A stretch of DNA of 64,000 bases, from the NCBI RefSeq assembly GCF_004364865.1, contig NZ_SOAU01000001.1:558001-622000 (forward strand), read 5' to 3'. Positions 52,797-60,928 of the stretch are shown in pieces; position 1 is the stretch's first letter; each line of letters opens with the position of its first letter. The notes beneath the pieces were generated by a model. The model saw only the letters and a list, made by a program, of their open reading frames with translations, was not told the DNA's origin and searched no databases. The position numbers and the translations under genes were made by a program. The stretch comes from Ilumatobacter fluminis (lineage in GTDB: Bacteria > Actinomycetota > Acidimicrobiia > Acidimicrobiales > Ilumatobacteraceae).

Positions 52797-55114
52797 TGAG
52801 ACTCCTCGATGGTGTGACGACCGGCGCAGTACTCGGTTCCCCGGTGGACGAAGGGAACGGGCGAGTCGACGACGGTGCGGCCGCGTTCGGCCCACACCTC
52901 GATCGGGCCGTGCGGTGTCGGCACCGATGCATCGACCCAGTCGAGGTCGCCGAGCGCCGGCGCGATCGACGCCATGGCGAACCCGGGTCGTGCAGGCGTC
53001 ACCCCGGCCACGTGTTGGACGAGATCGCGGGTCGGCGTGCTCGACCACCCGTGGCTGATCGTGCCGCCGAACCACGTTTCGGTCCACGACGTCGGGCATC
53101 GTTCGAGCGCGACCTCCCATCGCCTGCAGCGCTCGACGATCAGGTCGGCCCGTCCGGCGGCCGCCAAGGCGTCGTGGACGACGTACGAGAAGAAGGGCTG
53201 GGCGACGACGAGTCCGTCCACGTCCCACCACGGCTCGGGGTGTCCCTGACGCAGGTAGGCACCGCCGACGTCGAGGCCGCTGTTCGGTGACGCCTCGCGG
53301 CCGGGAGCCGACCAGGTCGCCCAGACCCGGCCCTCCGACGCTTGCAACACGTCGACGAGGCGCCCGACTCGCTCGGCGGGCACGACGCCGCCGACGAGCG
53401 CTGCGGCCTGGCCGTGTTCGGAGGCGGTGCGCCGTTCACCCGAGTCGGTGGCCGAGCGCCCGACGATCGAGTCGACGTAGCGTCCGCGCCCGGCGTCCCA
53501 GAAGGCCTCGAATCCGGCACGCAGACGATCGTGGCGCGCTCGGGCCCAGCTCGCCCGACCGGTATCGCCGAGCCAGTCGGCCATCTCGGCGAACTCGCGC
53601 ACTGCCCGCGCCAGCAATCCGTTGAGCGCCGATGAAGCGCCACGCGTGTCGATCGCCGACCAGTCGATGATCACCCAGCCGTAGACATCGCGGACGAGGC
53701 CGGTGTCGTCGGTGAACGGTTCGAACCACCGCACGACACCCTCCACCACGGGGAGCAGTTCGGCGATCTCGTCCCGATCGCCGACGTACCGGTACAGGTT
53801 CCACACGGCGTGAACCCAGTGCAGCGCCCAGTCGGGGATGATCGTGAAGTCGACCGCTTCGGCGTCGCCGGCGACCGCCATCGGCAACATGCCATCGGGG
53901 CGACGGGAGTCGGCGATCAGGCGCACATTGTGGCGTGCCAACAGCCAGTCGTCGCTGGTCGTCAGATCGACCAGTTGGTGGACCACGAAGTCGCCGGTCC
54001 ACGCTCGCTGCTCGCGAGTGGGGCAGTCGGTGTACGCGTCGGTGGAGTTGAGCGACACCGATCGTCGGCCCACGGCGTGGATCGTCTCGAGCGCTGCATC
54101 GCTGCACGCGAATCGGTGGGCGCCGGCGGGATACAAGCGTTCGACGATCGACACTGCGTGCACGGTCACACCGTCGTCGGCGGCGACCAGCGCACCCTGA
54201 CCGCCGTACCGGTCGAGTGACTCGACGACGCGACGTGTGCCGTCACACACGATGCGGACTGCGGCGTCGTGCTCGGTCGGCGTGGGCCAGCCGTCGATCG
54301 ACTCCTCCGCCACGCGGATCGTCACCTCGCCACCCGCCGGGCCGTCGACCTCGACGAGCAGCGTGCCGGCGACGATCCGGTCCGTGCTCCACGCAGTGTC
54401 GTCGACGGCCGCCAGTTCGACCGGTCGGGTCGTGAGATCGCTGATCGGCCTCGCGCCGAACGGGCCGATCGGATACGACGGAGGCGTGCTCCGCCCGGGC
54501 TCGCCGACGGCGTGTGCACGACGTACCACCGCCGCACCGGTCACGCCATCGGTCGCCCACTCGCTCCCGAGCGACCGTGCATCGATCGTCTCGATGCCGC
54601 GACCGGACACACCGGCTGCGGGTGTCGACCCCCACCCGTCGAGCACCGATCCCGACCAGGCCTCGTCCGTCACGAACCATCGGTCGCCGAGGTCGGCCTC
54701 GAGCACGAACGCGCCGTTCGCGAGATCCGTCGCGAACGGGGGCATCGGCAGGTACCACGGCGTCGCCCCGGCATACGTCAGAGCGAGGACGGCGATCCGG
54801 TTCGTGCCGGGAGTCAGGTGCGGCGCGAGGTCGGTGACCTCGTACGGCTGACGTCGGGGGTTCGACCGGATCGGCCCTCGGCCCACCTCGACGCCGTTCA
54901 CGTAGACGACCGCCCGCGACACGGCGCACCAGCGCGCGGGGACCGTGTCGGGAACCTCGTCGAGCACGAGCTCGGCCGTCAGGGCGACCACGTGCCGCTG
55001 TGCTGCGGGCGCGCCGTCGGCCCAGATCCACGATGCGCGCCACGGTCCGCCCGGGAAGTCGGGTGTGGTCCGCTCGAGCGACACGCTGCCGCTCGCTGTT
55101 CGTCCGTTCGTCAT
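52793..55114 (-). CDS. GH78 alpha-L-rhamnosidase
   Basis: A 773-residue glycosidase. N-terminal beta-sandwich domains (about 20-330; ASWIWADG, VYVNGVEVGRGP) precede the six-hairpin catalytic barrel with DCPTREQRAWTGD at 363-375, the GH78 motif holding acidic catalytic residues. C-terminal beta domain about 690-773. It removes terminal alpha-L-rhamnose. No secretion signal. In an operon with sulfatase and hydrolase, it probably strips an imported rhamnosylated, sulfated compound. Confidence 0.87.
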   Translation of the reverse strand: MTNGRTASGSVSLERTTPDFPGGPWRASWIWADGAPAAQRHVVALTAELVLDEVPDTVPARWCAVSRAVVYVNGVEVGRGPIRSNPRRQPYEVTDLAPHLTPGTNRIAVLALTYAGATPWYLPMPPFATDLANGAFVLEADLGDRWFVTDEAWSGSVLDGWGSTPAAGVSGRGIETIDARSLGSEWATDGVTGAAVVRRAHAVGEPGRSTPPSYPIGPFGARPISDLTTRPVELAAVDDTAWSTDRIVAGTLLVEVDGPAGGEVTIRVAEESIDGWPTPTEHDAAVRIVCDGTRRVVESLDRYGGQGALVAADDGVTVHAVSIVERLYPAGAHRFACSDAALETIHAVGRRSVSLNSTDAYTDCPTREQRAWTGDFVVHQLVDLTTSDDWLLARHNVRLIADSRRPDGMLPMAVAGDAEAVDFTIIPDWALHWVHAVWNLYRYVGDRDEIAELLPVVEGVVRWFEPFTDDTGLVRDVYGWVIIDWSAIDTRGASSALNGLLARAVREFAEMADWLGDTGRASWARARHDRLRAGFEAFWDAGRGRYVDSIVGRSATDSGERRTASEHGQAAALVGGVVPAERVGRLVDVLQASEGRVWATWSAPGREASPNSGLDVGGAYLRQGHPEPWWDVDGLVVAQPFFSYVVHDALAAAGRADLIVERCRRWEVALERCPTSWTETWFGGTISHGWSSTPTRDLVQHVAGVTPARPGFAMASIAPALGDLDWVDASVPTPHGPIEVWAERGRTVVDSPVPFVHRGTEYCAGRHTIEESQ

Positions 55115-55135
55115 GGTCCCCCTCGAACCGGTGGT

Positions 55136-56506
55136 TCAATCGTCGGTCGGCCAGCCGGCGACGGCGTCGAGTGTCAGCTGCAGCGCAGCCAGCGCGGTCG
55201 GCACCAGTGATGGTCGGTGCACCATGTCGATCGTGTCGGCCGGATCGAACAAGTACATCGGTGCCGCCAGCAGATTCACCATCGGGACACCGGCCGGATG
55301 GAAGAAGCCGCCATCGGTCGGCGGCATGGGCCCGAACACGTCGGGCGGCAGCACCATCGATCGGTCGAGCCGGTGCTCGTCGATCGCTCGTGCGGTCGAT
55401 GCAGTCAACGCCGCGGCCTCGTCCGGGTCGGGGGCCGACACGAACCACCACCGCACCTCGGGTCGATCGGTCGGCCGGATGCCGCCGTCGCCGTCGGGTT
55501 CGGCCTCGACGGCGATGTGTTCGAGGTGGAGAGCGAACCGGACACGATCGAGATGCGGCCACGAGGCGATGAACGCTCGTGTGCCGGCGCCTTCGGACAT
55601 GTGCGCGGCGGTGAGCAGGAACGCGAGCGAGATCGGTCGCTCGTCGGCGGGGATCTCCGACCAGGCCGCGGCTTGGGCGAGCACCTGTGCGATGCCGGAG
55701 CCGTCCTCCACGGCCGACGCCCACGGAGCGTCGTGGTGGCTGCCGATCACGACCCACTCGTCGTTGGTCGGCGACGGTGCCGTGGCGATCACGTTGTGGT
55801 CGACGGTCTCCCGGTGGTCGACGGTCGAACTGATCTCGACCGTCACGTCGCCCTCCTCGACGAGTTCGTCGAGGGCGGCGCCGCTGTCGCGATCGATCCA
55901 GACGGCGGGGAGCGGGCGGACGACACCGTCGTACGGGACGAAGTAGTCGGACGTCGACCACGGCGCGTCGACGACGCCGACCATCGCTCCGGCACCCGAC
56001 GCCACGACGACGTCGATCTCCTTGCCGAGCGCGCTGCCGAACGGCAGCACGTGGACGTGACTCGCGAACTCGCCGGCCGGGTCGTGGCGGGCGAGGATCC
56101 CGTTCTCGAGCAGCGACGTCGGTAGCGCCGTCAGCCGCACGTGTTCGAGGGCTGCATCGTCGGGATCGAGTCGATCGTCCGACGCCCGGTTGCGCAGACG
56201 GAAGCGTGCTCGATCGGTTGCCGTGCTGAACGGCATGGTGAGCCCGTGGACTTCGAGCCGTCGACTCGGCTCGGCGGTCAGCCACGCGGTGACCATCGCC
56301 GGGCCGGGATGGGAGGTCAGCGTTCGGACCGGTTGTAGCTCGACGTCGTAGCCCATCCGGCCGAACTCGGCGGCGAGCCATTCGACGGTGCGTGCGTTCT
56401 CGTCGGTGCCGGGGCGCCGAACGCCGAGTGCGCACACCGCATCGATCCACGCGAGCTGCTGATCGGCGTCGGGCACGGCGGCGGCGAGGCGGTCGAACAG
56501 ACTCAT
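55136..56506 (-). CDS. M28 peptidase-like protein with altered metal site
   Basis: A 456-residue protein with the M28/PA-domain layout: N-terminal cap, PA-like insertion (about 90-235) and the metallopeptidase fold starting VVIGSHHDAPW. The first ligand pair HHD and DGSG are kept, but the usual EE pair is replaced by HMSEG (in LTAAHMSEGAGTRAF) and the C-terminal YHT motif reads YLFDP. It may not be a normal aminopeptidase. ATG 56506 overlaps the TetR stop. No signal peptide. Confidence 0.75.
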   Translation of the reverse strand: MSLFDRLAAAVPDADQQLAWIDAVCALGVRRPGTDENARTVEWLAAEFGRMGYDVELQPVRTLTSHPGPAMVTAWLTAEPSRRLEVHGLTMPFSTATDRARFRLRNRASDDRLDPDDAALEHVRLTALPTSLLENGILARHDPAGEFASHVHVLPFGSALGKEIDVVVASGAGAMVGVVDAPWSTSDYFVPYDGVVRPLPAVWIDRDSGAALDELVEEGDVTVEISSTVDHRETVDHNVIATAPSPTNDEWVVIGSHHDAPWASAVEDGSGIAQVLAQAAAWSEIPADERPISLAFLLTAAHMSEGAGTRAFIASWPHLDRVRFALHLEHIAVEAEPDGDGGIRPTDRPEVRWWFVSAPDPDEAAALTASTARAIDEHRLDRSMVLPPDVFGPMPPTDGGFFHPAGVPMVNLLAAPMYLFDPADTIDMVHRPSLVPTALAALQLTLDAVAGWPTDD

Positions 56507-57246
56507 GTCGGGTCGCCGCCGTCGAACCACGTGCTGCCGGCACGATCGGCTCGGAGCGCTGCCAACGTCGGAGCGATCGCCGCCTCGAGGAACGCGACCA
56601 CGTCGTCGAGCGACAACTCATGGTGTTCGTCCCACCAACGGCCGACCGACTGGACGGCACCGGCGATGAGGTGGGCGATCGCTTCGATCTCCCGGTCGCC
56701 GGGTTCGACACCGGCGTTGAGATGGCCTCGCCTCACCGATTCGGCGACGATCGCGACCTGTTGCTCCTGCAGGCGTTGGACGGCGTCATCGACGGCGCTG
56801 TGCTGGCGGGAACCGAACACCGGGCCCCAGAGCCCGGCGTGATCGCGGGCATACGAGAGGAACGCTCGGATGCCGGCGGCGAGTGGCGTGTCGGTCTCGG
56901 CCGTCGCCACGGCGATGTTCTGCGCCATCTCGGCGCTCGCCAGGTCGACCACGGCGGCGAAGAGCCCCTCCTTCGATCCGAAGAGTCCGTAGACGACGGG
57001 CTTGGTCACGCCTGCCGCGGTGGCGATGCGATCCATCGACGCACCCTCGAACCCGTCGTTGACGAAGGCGATCGCTGCGACGGTCAGGACGTGCTCGCGC
57101 CGAAGGTCGGTCGGAACCGACCGTGGTCCGAACCGTCCGACCTGGTCGTTCAGTTCGTGCGCTCGTGTCTCGAGTCGGGCGAGTCGGGTGTCGGCGGTGG
57201 CCAGGATCGTGCTCCGTGTGTCGAGCCGCTCGACCCGATTGGACAA
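56503..57246 (-). CDS. TetR-family transcriptional regulator
   Basis: A 247-residue repressor. The helix-turn-helix (about 50-95: HVLTVAAIAFVNDGFEGASM, GVTKPVVYGLFGSKEGLF) is preceded by an unusually long, charged N-terminal arm of about 45 residues. The only suitable start for the full arm is TTG 57246, without ribosome site. It diverges from the lipoprotein importer with palindromes between, so it probably represses both arms of the locus until its substrate arrives. Confidence 0.87.
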   Translation of the reverse strand: MSNRVERLDTRSTILATADTRLARLETRAHELNDQVGRFGPRSVPTDLRREHVLTVAAIAFVNDGFEGASMDRIATAAGVTKPVVYGLFGSKEGLFAAVVDLASAEMAQNIAVATAETDTPLAAGIRAFLSYARDHAGLWGPVFGSRQHSAVDDAVQRLQEQQVAIVAESVRRGHLNAGVEPGDREIEAIAHLIAGAVQSVGRWWDEHHELSLDDVVAFLEAAIAPTLAALRADRAGSTWFDGGDPT

Positions 57247-57257
57247 GCGGCGTAAGT

Positions 57258-57289
57258 TACCGGCAGTATATTGAATCTACCGCCGGTAG
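57258..57289. promoter_or_regulatory. candidate TetR operator in divergent promoter
   Basis: Two overlapping dyads: TACCGGC-N18-GCCGGTA (outer, 57258-57288) and the perfect palindrome CTACCG-C-CGGTAG (57277-57289). It lies 11 bp before the TetR start and 32 bp before the lipoprotein ATG, in the 74-bp divergent gap. The TATATTGAAT stretch between the arms could be a -10 region. Confidence 0.6.
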
Positions 57290-57320
57290 TTAAAGCCGGA
57301 GCGTTTCACGAGGGGAACCC

Positions 57321-58811
57321 ATGCAGCACGCCACCACCGCCCGAGGACGTCGTCGAGTCGCCGTCGCCGCACTCGTCGCCATCGCAGCAGCGTGCTCGAC
57401 GCCCGCCGAGGACGCCGACGACACCGACGACGCCGACGTCAGTACGGATGATTCTGCTGCGACATCGGCGCCGGCCGACGACGAGGGCGAGTCGAGTCCC
57501 GACCCGACGGACGGAACGACCGCCGGCACGACGGCCGGCACCACGACCGACACGACGGCAGACACGGCGACATCGGGCGACGGGACGGGCGACACGCCGG
57601 CGACCTCGGCGCCCGCCGACGACGAGCCGGCCGGACCGGCAACGCTCGACCCGGTCACCGTTGCGGTGATGTACCCCGACCTCTCGGTCGCAGCACAGTT
57701 CGGATTCGCCGAGGAGATCGGAGACTTCACGCCGGTGTTCGAGGCGTTCGCCGCCGACGCGAACGAGCGAGGCGGCATCGCCGGACATCCGATCGAGCTG
57801 GAGATGGTCGAGTTCGACCTGCTCGTCGACGGCGACGCCGTCAGCGCCTGCCTCACGGCCACCCAGGATCTCGACGCCTTCGTCGTGATCGGCCTCGGCG
57901 GCGTCTACGGCGACCCGGTCGTGTGCGTCGCCGAGCAGAACGAGACGCTCCTGCTCCAGGACGACGGCTCGCCCGCCGAGTTCTACGAACGTGCCGACGG
58001 TCGCCTGTTCAGCCTCACGCCGAACAAGGCCGAGTCGCAGGTGGCCATCGTCGACGCGTTCGCCGACGAACTCGCCGCCGCACCGTTCGCCGTGTTCGCG
58101 ACCCTCGACACCGGCGGCGACTACGACACGATGCAGGAGTACCTGCTCCCCGCGCTCGACGGGGCCGGACTCGAACCCGCCGTGGTGGTCGTGATCGACA
58201 GCGACACCGACGTCGCCGCCAGCCAGATCCCGATCGAGGTCGAGGAGATCCGTGCCGCAGGGGTCGAGAACGTCATCGCGACGCCCGGCTTCTTCTCGAC
58301 GGCTGCGTTCGCGCAGGCCCTCGACGCCGGAGGCGTCGACGTCCGCTGGATCGGCAGCGACGCCGGCGGCTTCGCGAGCGATCTCTACGCCAGCCAGATG
58401 CCGCCGGCGCAGATGGACGGGGCCCTGGCCATCACGACCCGAACCGTCGGTTGGCGTGCAGCGGGGCTCGACGAACCCGCGAGCCGACTCGACTGCCGAG
58501 AGCGTGCCGCCGAGCTCGTGCCCGACGGTGACTTCTCGACCGAGTCGATCGACGTCGCCGCAGCGGTCCCGGCGTGCAACTTCGTCGACCTGCTGGTGCT
58601 CGCCGGTCAGGGCGTCGACGGCGACCTGACCACCGAGTCGCTCGCGACGGCCATCCACGGCCTCGCCGAGCTCGAGCTGGTGGAACGCGGCCCGTCCGGC
58701 TTCGGCATCGACAAGTTCACCGCCGCCGACGAAGCCCGCACGATCGAATGGTCGGCCGACTGCGAGTGCTGGACCGCGATCAGCGACTTCGAACCGCTGT
58801 TCGCCGAATGA
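57321..58811 (+). CDS. Liv-type ABC substrate-binding lipoprotein
   Basis: A 496-residue protein. Lipobox AIAAAC with Cys 25, a long Asp/Thr/Ser linker (about 26-115), then a periplasmic-binding-protein fold of the branched-chain amino acid type (ADANERGGIAGHPIELE, ASQIPIEVEEIRAAGVENVI). Four or more cysteines in the mature domain could form disulfides. GAGGGGA precedes ATG 57321. It captures the ligand for the fused permeases behind it; ATGA overlap with the next gene. Confidence 0.85.
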   Translation: MQHATTARGRRRVAVAALVAIAAACSTPAEDADDTDDADVSTDDSAATSAPADDEGESSPDPTDGTTAGTTAGTTTDTTADTATSGDGTGDTPATSAPADDEPAGPATLDPVTVAVMYPDLSVAAQFGFAEEIGDFTPVFEAFAADANERGGIAGHPIELEMVEFDLLVDGDAVSACLTATQDLDAFVVIGLGGVYGDPVVCVAEQNETLLLQDDGSPAEFYERADGRLFSLTPNKAESQVAIVDAFADELAAAPFAVFATLDTGGDYDTMQEYLLPALDGAGLEPAVVVVIDSDTDVAASQIPIEVEEIRAAGVENVIATPGFFSTAAFAQALDAGGVDVRWIGSDAGGFASDLYASQMPPAQMDGALAITTRTVGWRAAGLDEPASRLDCRERAAELVPDGDFSTESIDVAAAVPACNFVDLLVLAGQGVDGDLTTESLATAIHGLAELELVERGPSGFGIDKFTAADEARTIEWSADCECWTAISDFEPLFAE

Positions 58812-60928
58812 CCGCCACCGACGAACCCGGTACCGACGACCGCCAGGCCGTCGCCGACGAGCCGCCGTCGACCGCCCTGGGCCCGCGCGCGGCCGTCAAG
58901 GCCGGCGGTGTCGGAACCGTGGCGATCCTGAGCGGTCTGGCCACGGTGGACGAGCTCGACAACGCGCTGCTCGGCATCTTCGCACCCGAGATCCAGGACG
59001 CGCTCGGGATCAGCACGACCGGGCTGGCGGCCATCGGGACGGCCTCCGGTGCCGTCTTCGTTGCCGGCGCGATCCCGATCGCCCGACTCGCCGATCGCAC
59101 GAACCGCAGCGTGATCGCCGTGGTGGCCACGGTGATCTGGAGCGCCTCACTTGCGCTGCTCGGCTTCGTTCAGAACGTGTTCCAGTTCGTGCTCAGTCGC
59201 GTGGTGACCGGACTCGGCAAGTCGAACACACTCCCGATCCACGGTTCGATCCTCGCCGACGCATATCCCGAGGAGGCCCGAGGGTCGGTGTACGCGATCC
59301 ACGGCGCCTCCGGCCCGTTCGGCCGAGTCCTCGGCCCGCTCACGGTCGCGCTCCTCACCATCGTGATCACCGGCGACGACGCCTGGCGAACGATCGCGCT
59401 GATCGCCGCGATCCCCCCGTTCGTCATGGCGGGTGTCGCCGCGGTCTGGTTGCGCGAGCCCAAGCGTGGTGCTCACGAACGCGAGCGCGTCCTGGGCTCG
59501 GCGGCGGCTCTCGACACCGACGAACAACCGATCGCGATGTCGCTCGCCTTCGAGCGAATCCGACGCATCGCCACCTTCGACCGGATCGCGACCGGCATCG
59601 GTGTCATCGGGTTCACCATCTTCAGCGTTCCGATCTTCGTCAGCCTCGTGCTCGAAGACCACTTCGGGCTGAGCGCCGGGGAACGCGGCGTGATCGGCAC
59701 GGTCGGGGCCGTCGTGTCGCTCGTCGCCGTACCCGTCGGAGCGACCATCGGCGGCAAGATCTACGCCCGCGACCCGGCCCTGCTGCTCCGGATCATGGGC
59801 GTCTCCGTCGTGGTCACCAGCGCACTGCTGTCGATCGCGGTGTTCATGCCCAACGCCGTGCTCTACACGATCGTGGCGTCCGCCGGCGGCGCGATCAGTT
59901 CAGCGGCGTTCGTCACGTTGTTCGTCATCGTGTCGTCGATCGTGCCCGCGAACCTTCGCGCCCAGGGCTTCTCGCTCATCGGTGTGTACGTGTTCCTGAT
60001 CGGCGGATTCTTCGGTTCGATCGTCGCCGGCATCGTGGCCGACTCGATCGGGACCCGGCCGGCGATCCCGGTCGTCCTGCTGCCCGCGGCCATCGTCGGC
60101 GGCGTGCTCATCGCGAGCGCAGGACGCACCGTCCACGCCGACATGCAACGAGTGAGCGACGACCTGATCGAGGCTGCCTCGGAGCAGGAGCGACGGGCTC
60201 GCACCGGTGAGCACCCCGTGCTGCAGGTCAAGGACCTCCACGTCTCGATCGGCACGGTCCCCATCCTCCACGGCATCGATCTGGAGGTGAACGACGGAGA
60301 GATCCTCGCCATCGTCGGGACGAACGGATCGGGCAAGTCGACGCTGCTGCGCTCGATCTCCGGCCTGCAGAGCGCCGAGCGAGGCGTGATCCGCTTCGGC
60401 CCCACCGACATCACCCTGCAGTCGGCTCACGCACGGACCCGGGCCGGCATCGTCCAACTCGCCGGAGGTCGCTCGAGCTTCGGCCCGTTGACGGTTCGCG
60501 AGAATTTCGAGGTCGGCGGTCTGCACCTCGACGACGAGGTCCGACGCCGGCGCGTCGACGAGGCGCTCGAACTGTTCCCCGAACTCGATCGACTCCTCGA
60601 CCAACGCGCCGACCGGCTGTCGGGAGGTGAGCAGCAGATGCTCGGCTTGGCGAGAGCGCTGCTCCTCGATCCCGATCTGTTGCTGATCGACGAGCTCTCC
60701 CTGGGCCTGGCGCCGGTGGTCGTCGGCCGCCTCGTCGGCACCCTCGACCGGATCCGAGCCGACGGCACCGCGATCGTCATCGTCGAACAGTCGCTCAACG
60801 TCGCCGCCGCAACCGCAGACCGCGTCGTGTTCCTCGATCGTGGTCGCGTGCTGTTCGACGGTGCGGGCGACGACCTCCTCGCTCGACCGGATCTCGCCCG
60901 CGCCGTCTTCCTGGGAGGCGGCGCGTGA
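58808..60928 (+). CDS. MFS transporter fused to LivF-type ABC ATPase
   Basis: A 706-residue fusion. Residues about 30-445 form an MFS carrier: some 11-12 hydrophobic segments, PIARLADRTNRS matching the MFS loop 2-3 motif, and SRVVTGLGKSNTLPIHG. From about 469 a complete ATPase of LivF type follows: Walker A GTNGSGKST (about 504-512), signature LSGGEQQ (about 605) and DELSLGLAP. There is no frameshift or stop between them. ATG 58808 overlaps the lipoprotein stop; GTGA overlap with the next gene. This unites secondary and ABC transport parts in one chain; role inferred to be import. Confidence 0.87.
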   Translation: MTATDEPGTDDRQAVADEPPSTALGPRAAVKAGGVGTVAILSGLATVDELDNALLGIFAPEIQDALGISTTGLAAIGTASGAVFVAGAIPIARLADRTNRSVIAVVATVIWSASLALLGFVQNVFQFVLSRVVTGLGKSNTLPIHGSILADAYPEEARGSVYAIHGASGPFGRVLGPLTVALLTIVITGDDAWRTIALIAAIPPFVMAGVAAVWLREPKRGAHERERVLGSAAALDTDEQPIAMSLAFERIRRIATFDRIATGIGVIGFTIFSVPIFVSLVLEDHFGLSAGERGVIGTVGAVVSLVAVPVGATIGGKIYARDPALLLRIMGVSVVVTSALLSIAVFMPNAVLYTIVASAGGAISSAAFVTLFVIVSSIVPANLRAQGFSLIGVYVFLIGGFFGSIVAGIVADSIGTRPAIPVVLLPAAIVGGVLIASAGRTVHADMQRVSDDLIEAASEQERRARTGEHPVLQVKDLHVSIGTVPILHGIDLEVNDGEILAIVGTNGSGKSTLLRSISGLQSAERGVIRFGPTDITLQSAHARTRAGIVQLAGGRSSFGPLTVRENFEVGGLHLDDEVRRRRVDEALELFPELDRLLDQRADRLSGGEQQMLGLARALLLDPDLLLIDELSLGLAPVVVGRLVGTLDRIRADGTAIVIVEQSLNVAAATADRVVFLDRGRVLFDGAGDDLLARPDLARAVFLGGGA

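Noticed and set aside
54243-56711. Leftward frame of more than 800 codons across rhamnosidase, peptidase and TetR genes
   Set aside because: Arg-dominated shadow translation; the genes in the other leftward frame have full catalytic motifs and 4-bp overlaps.
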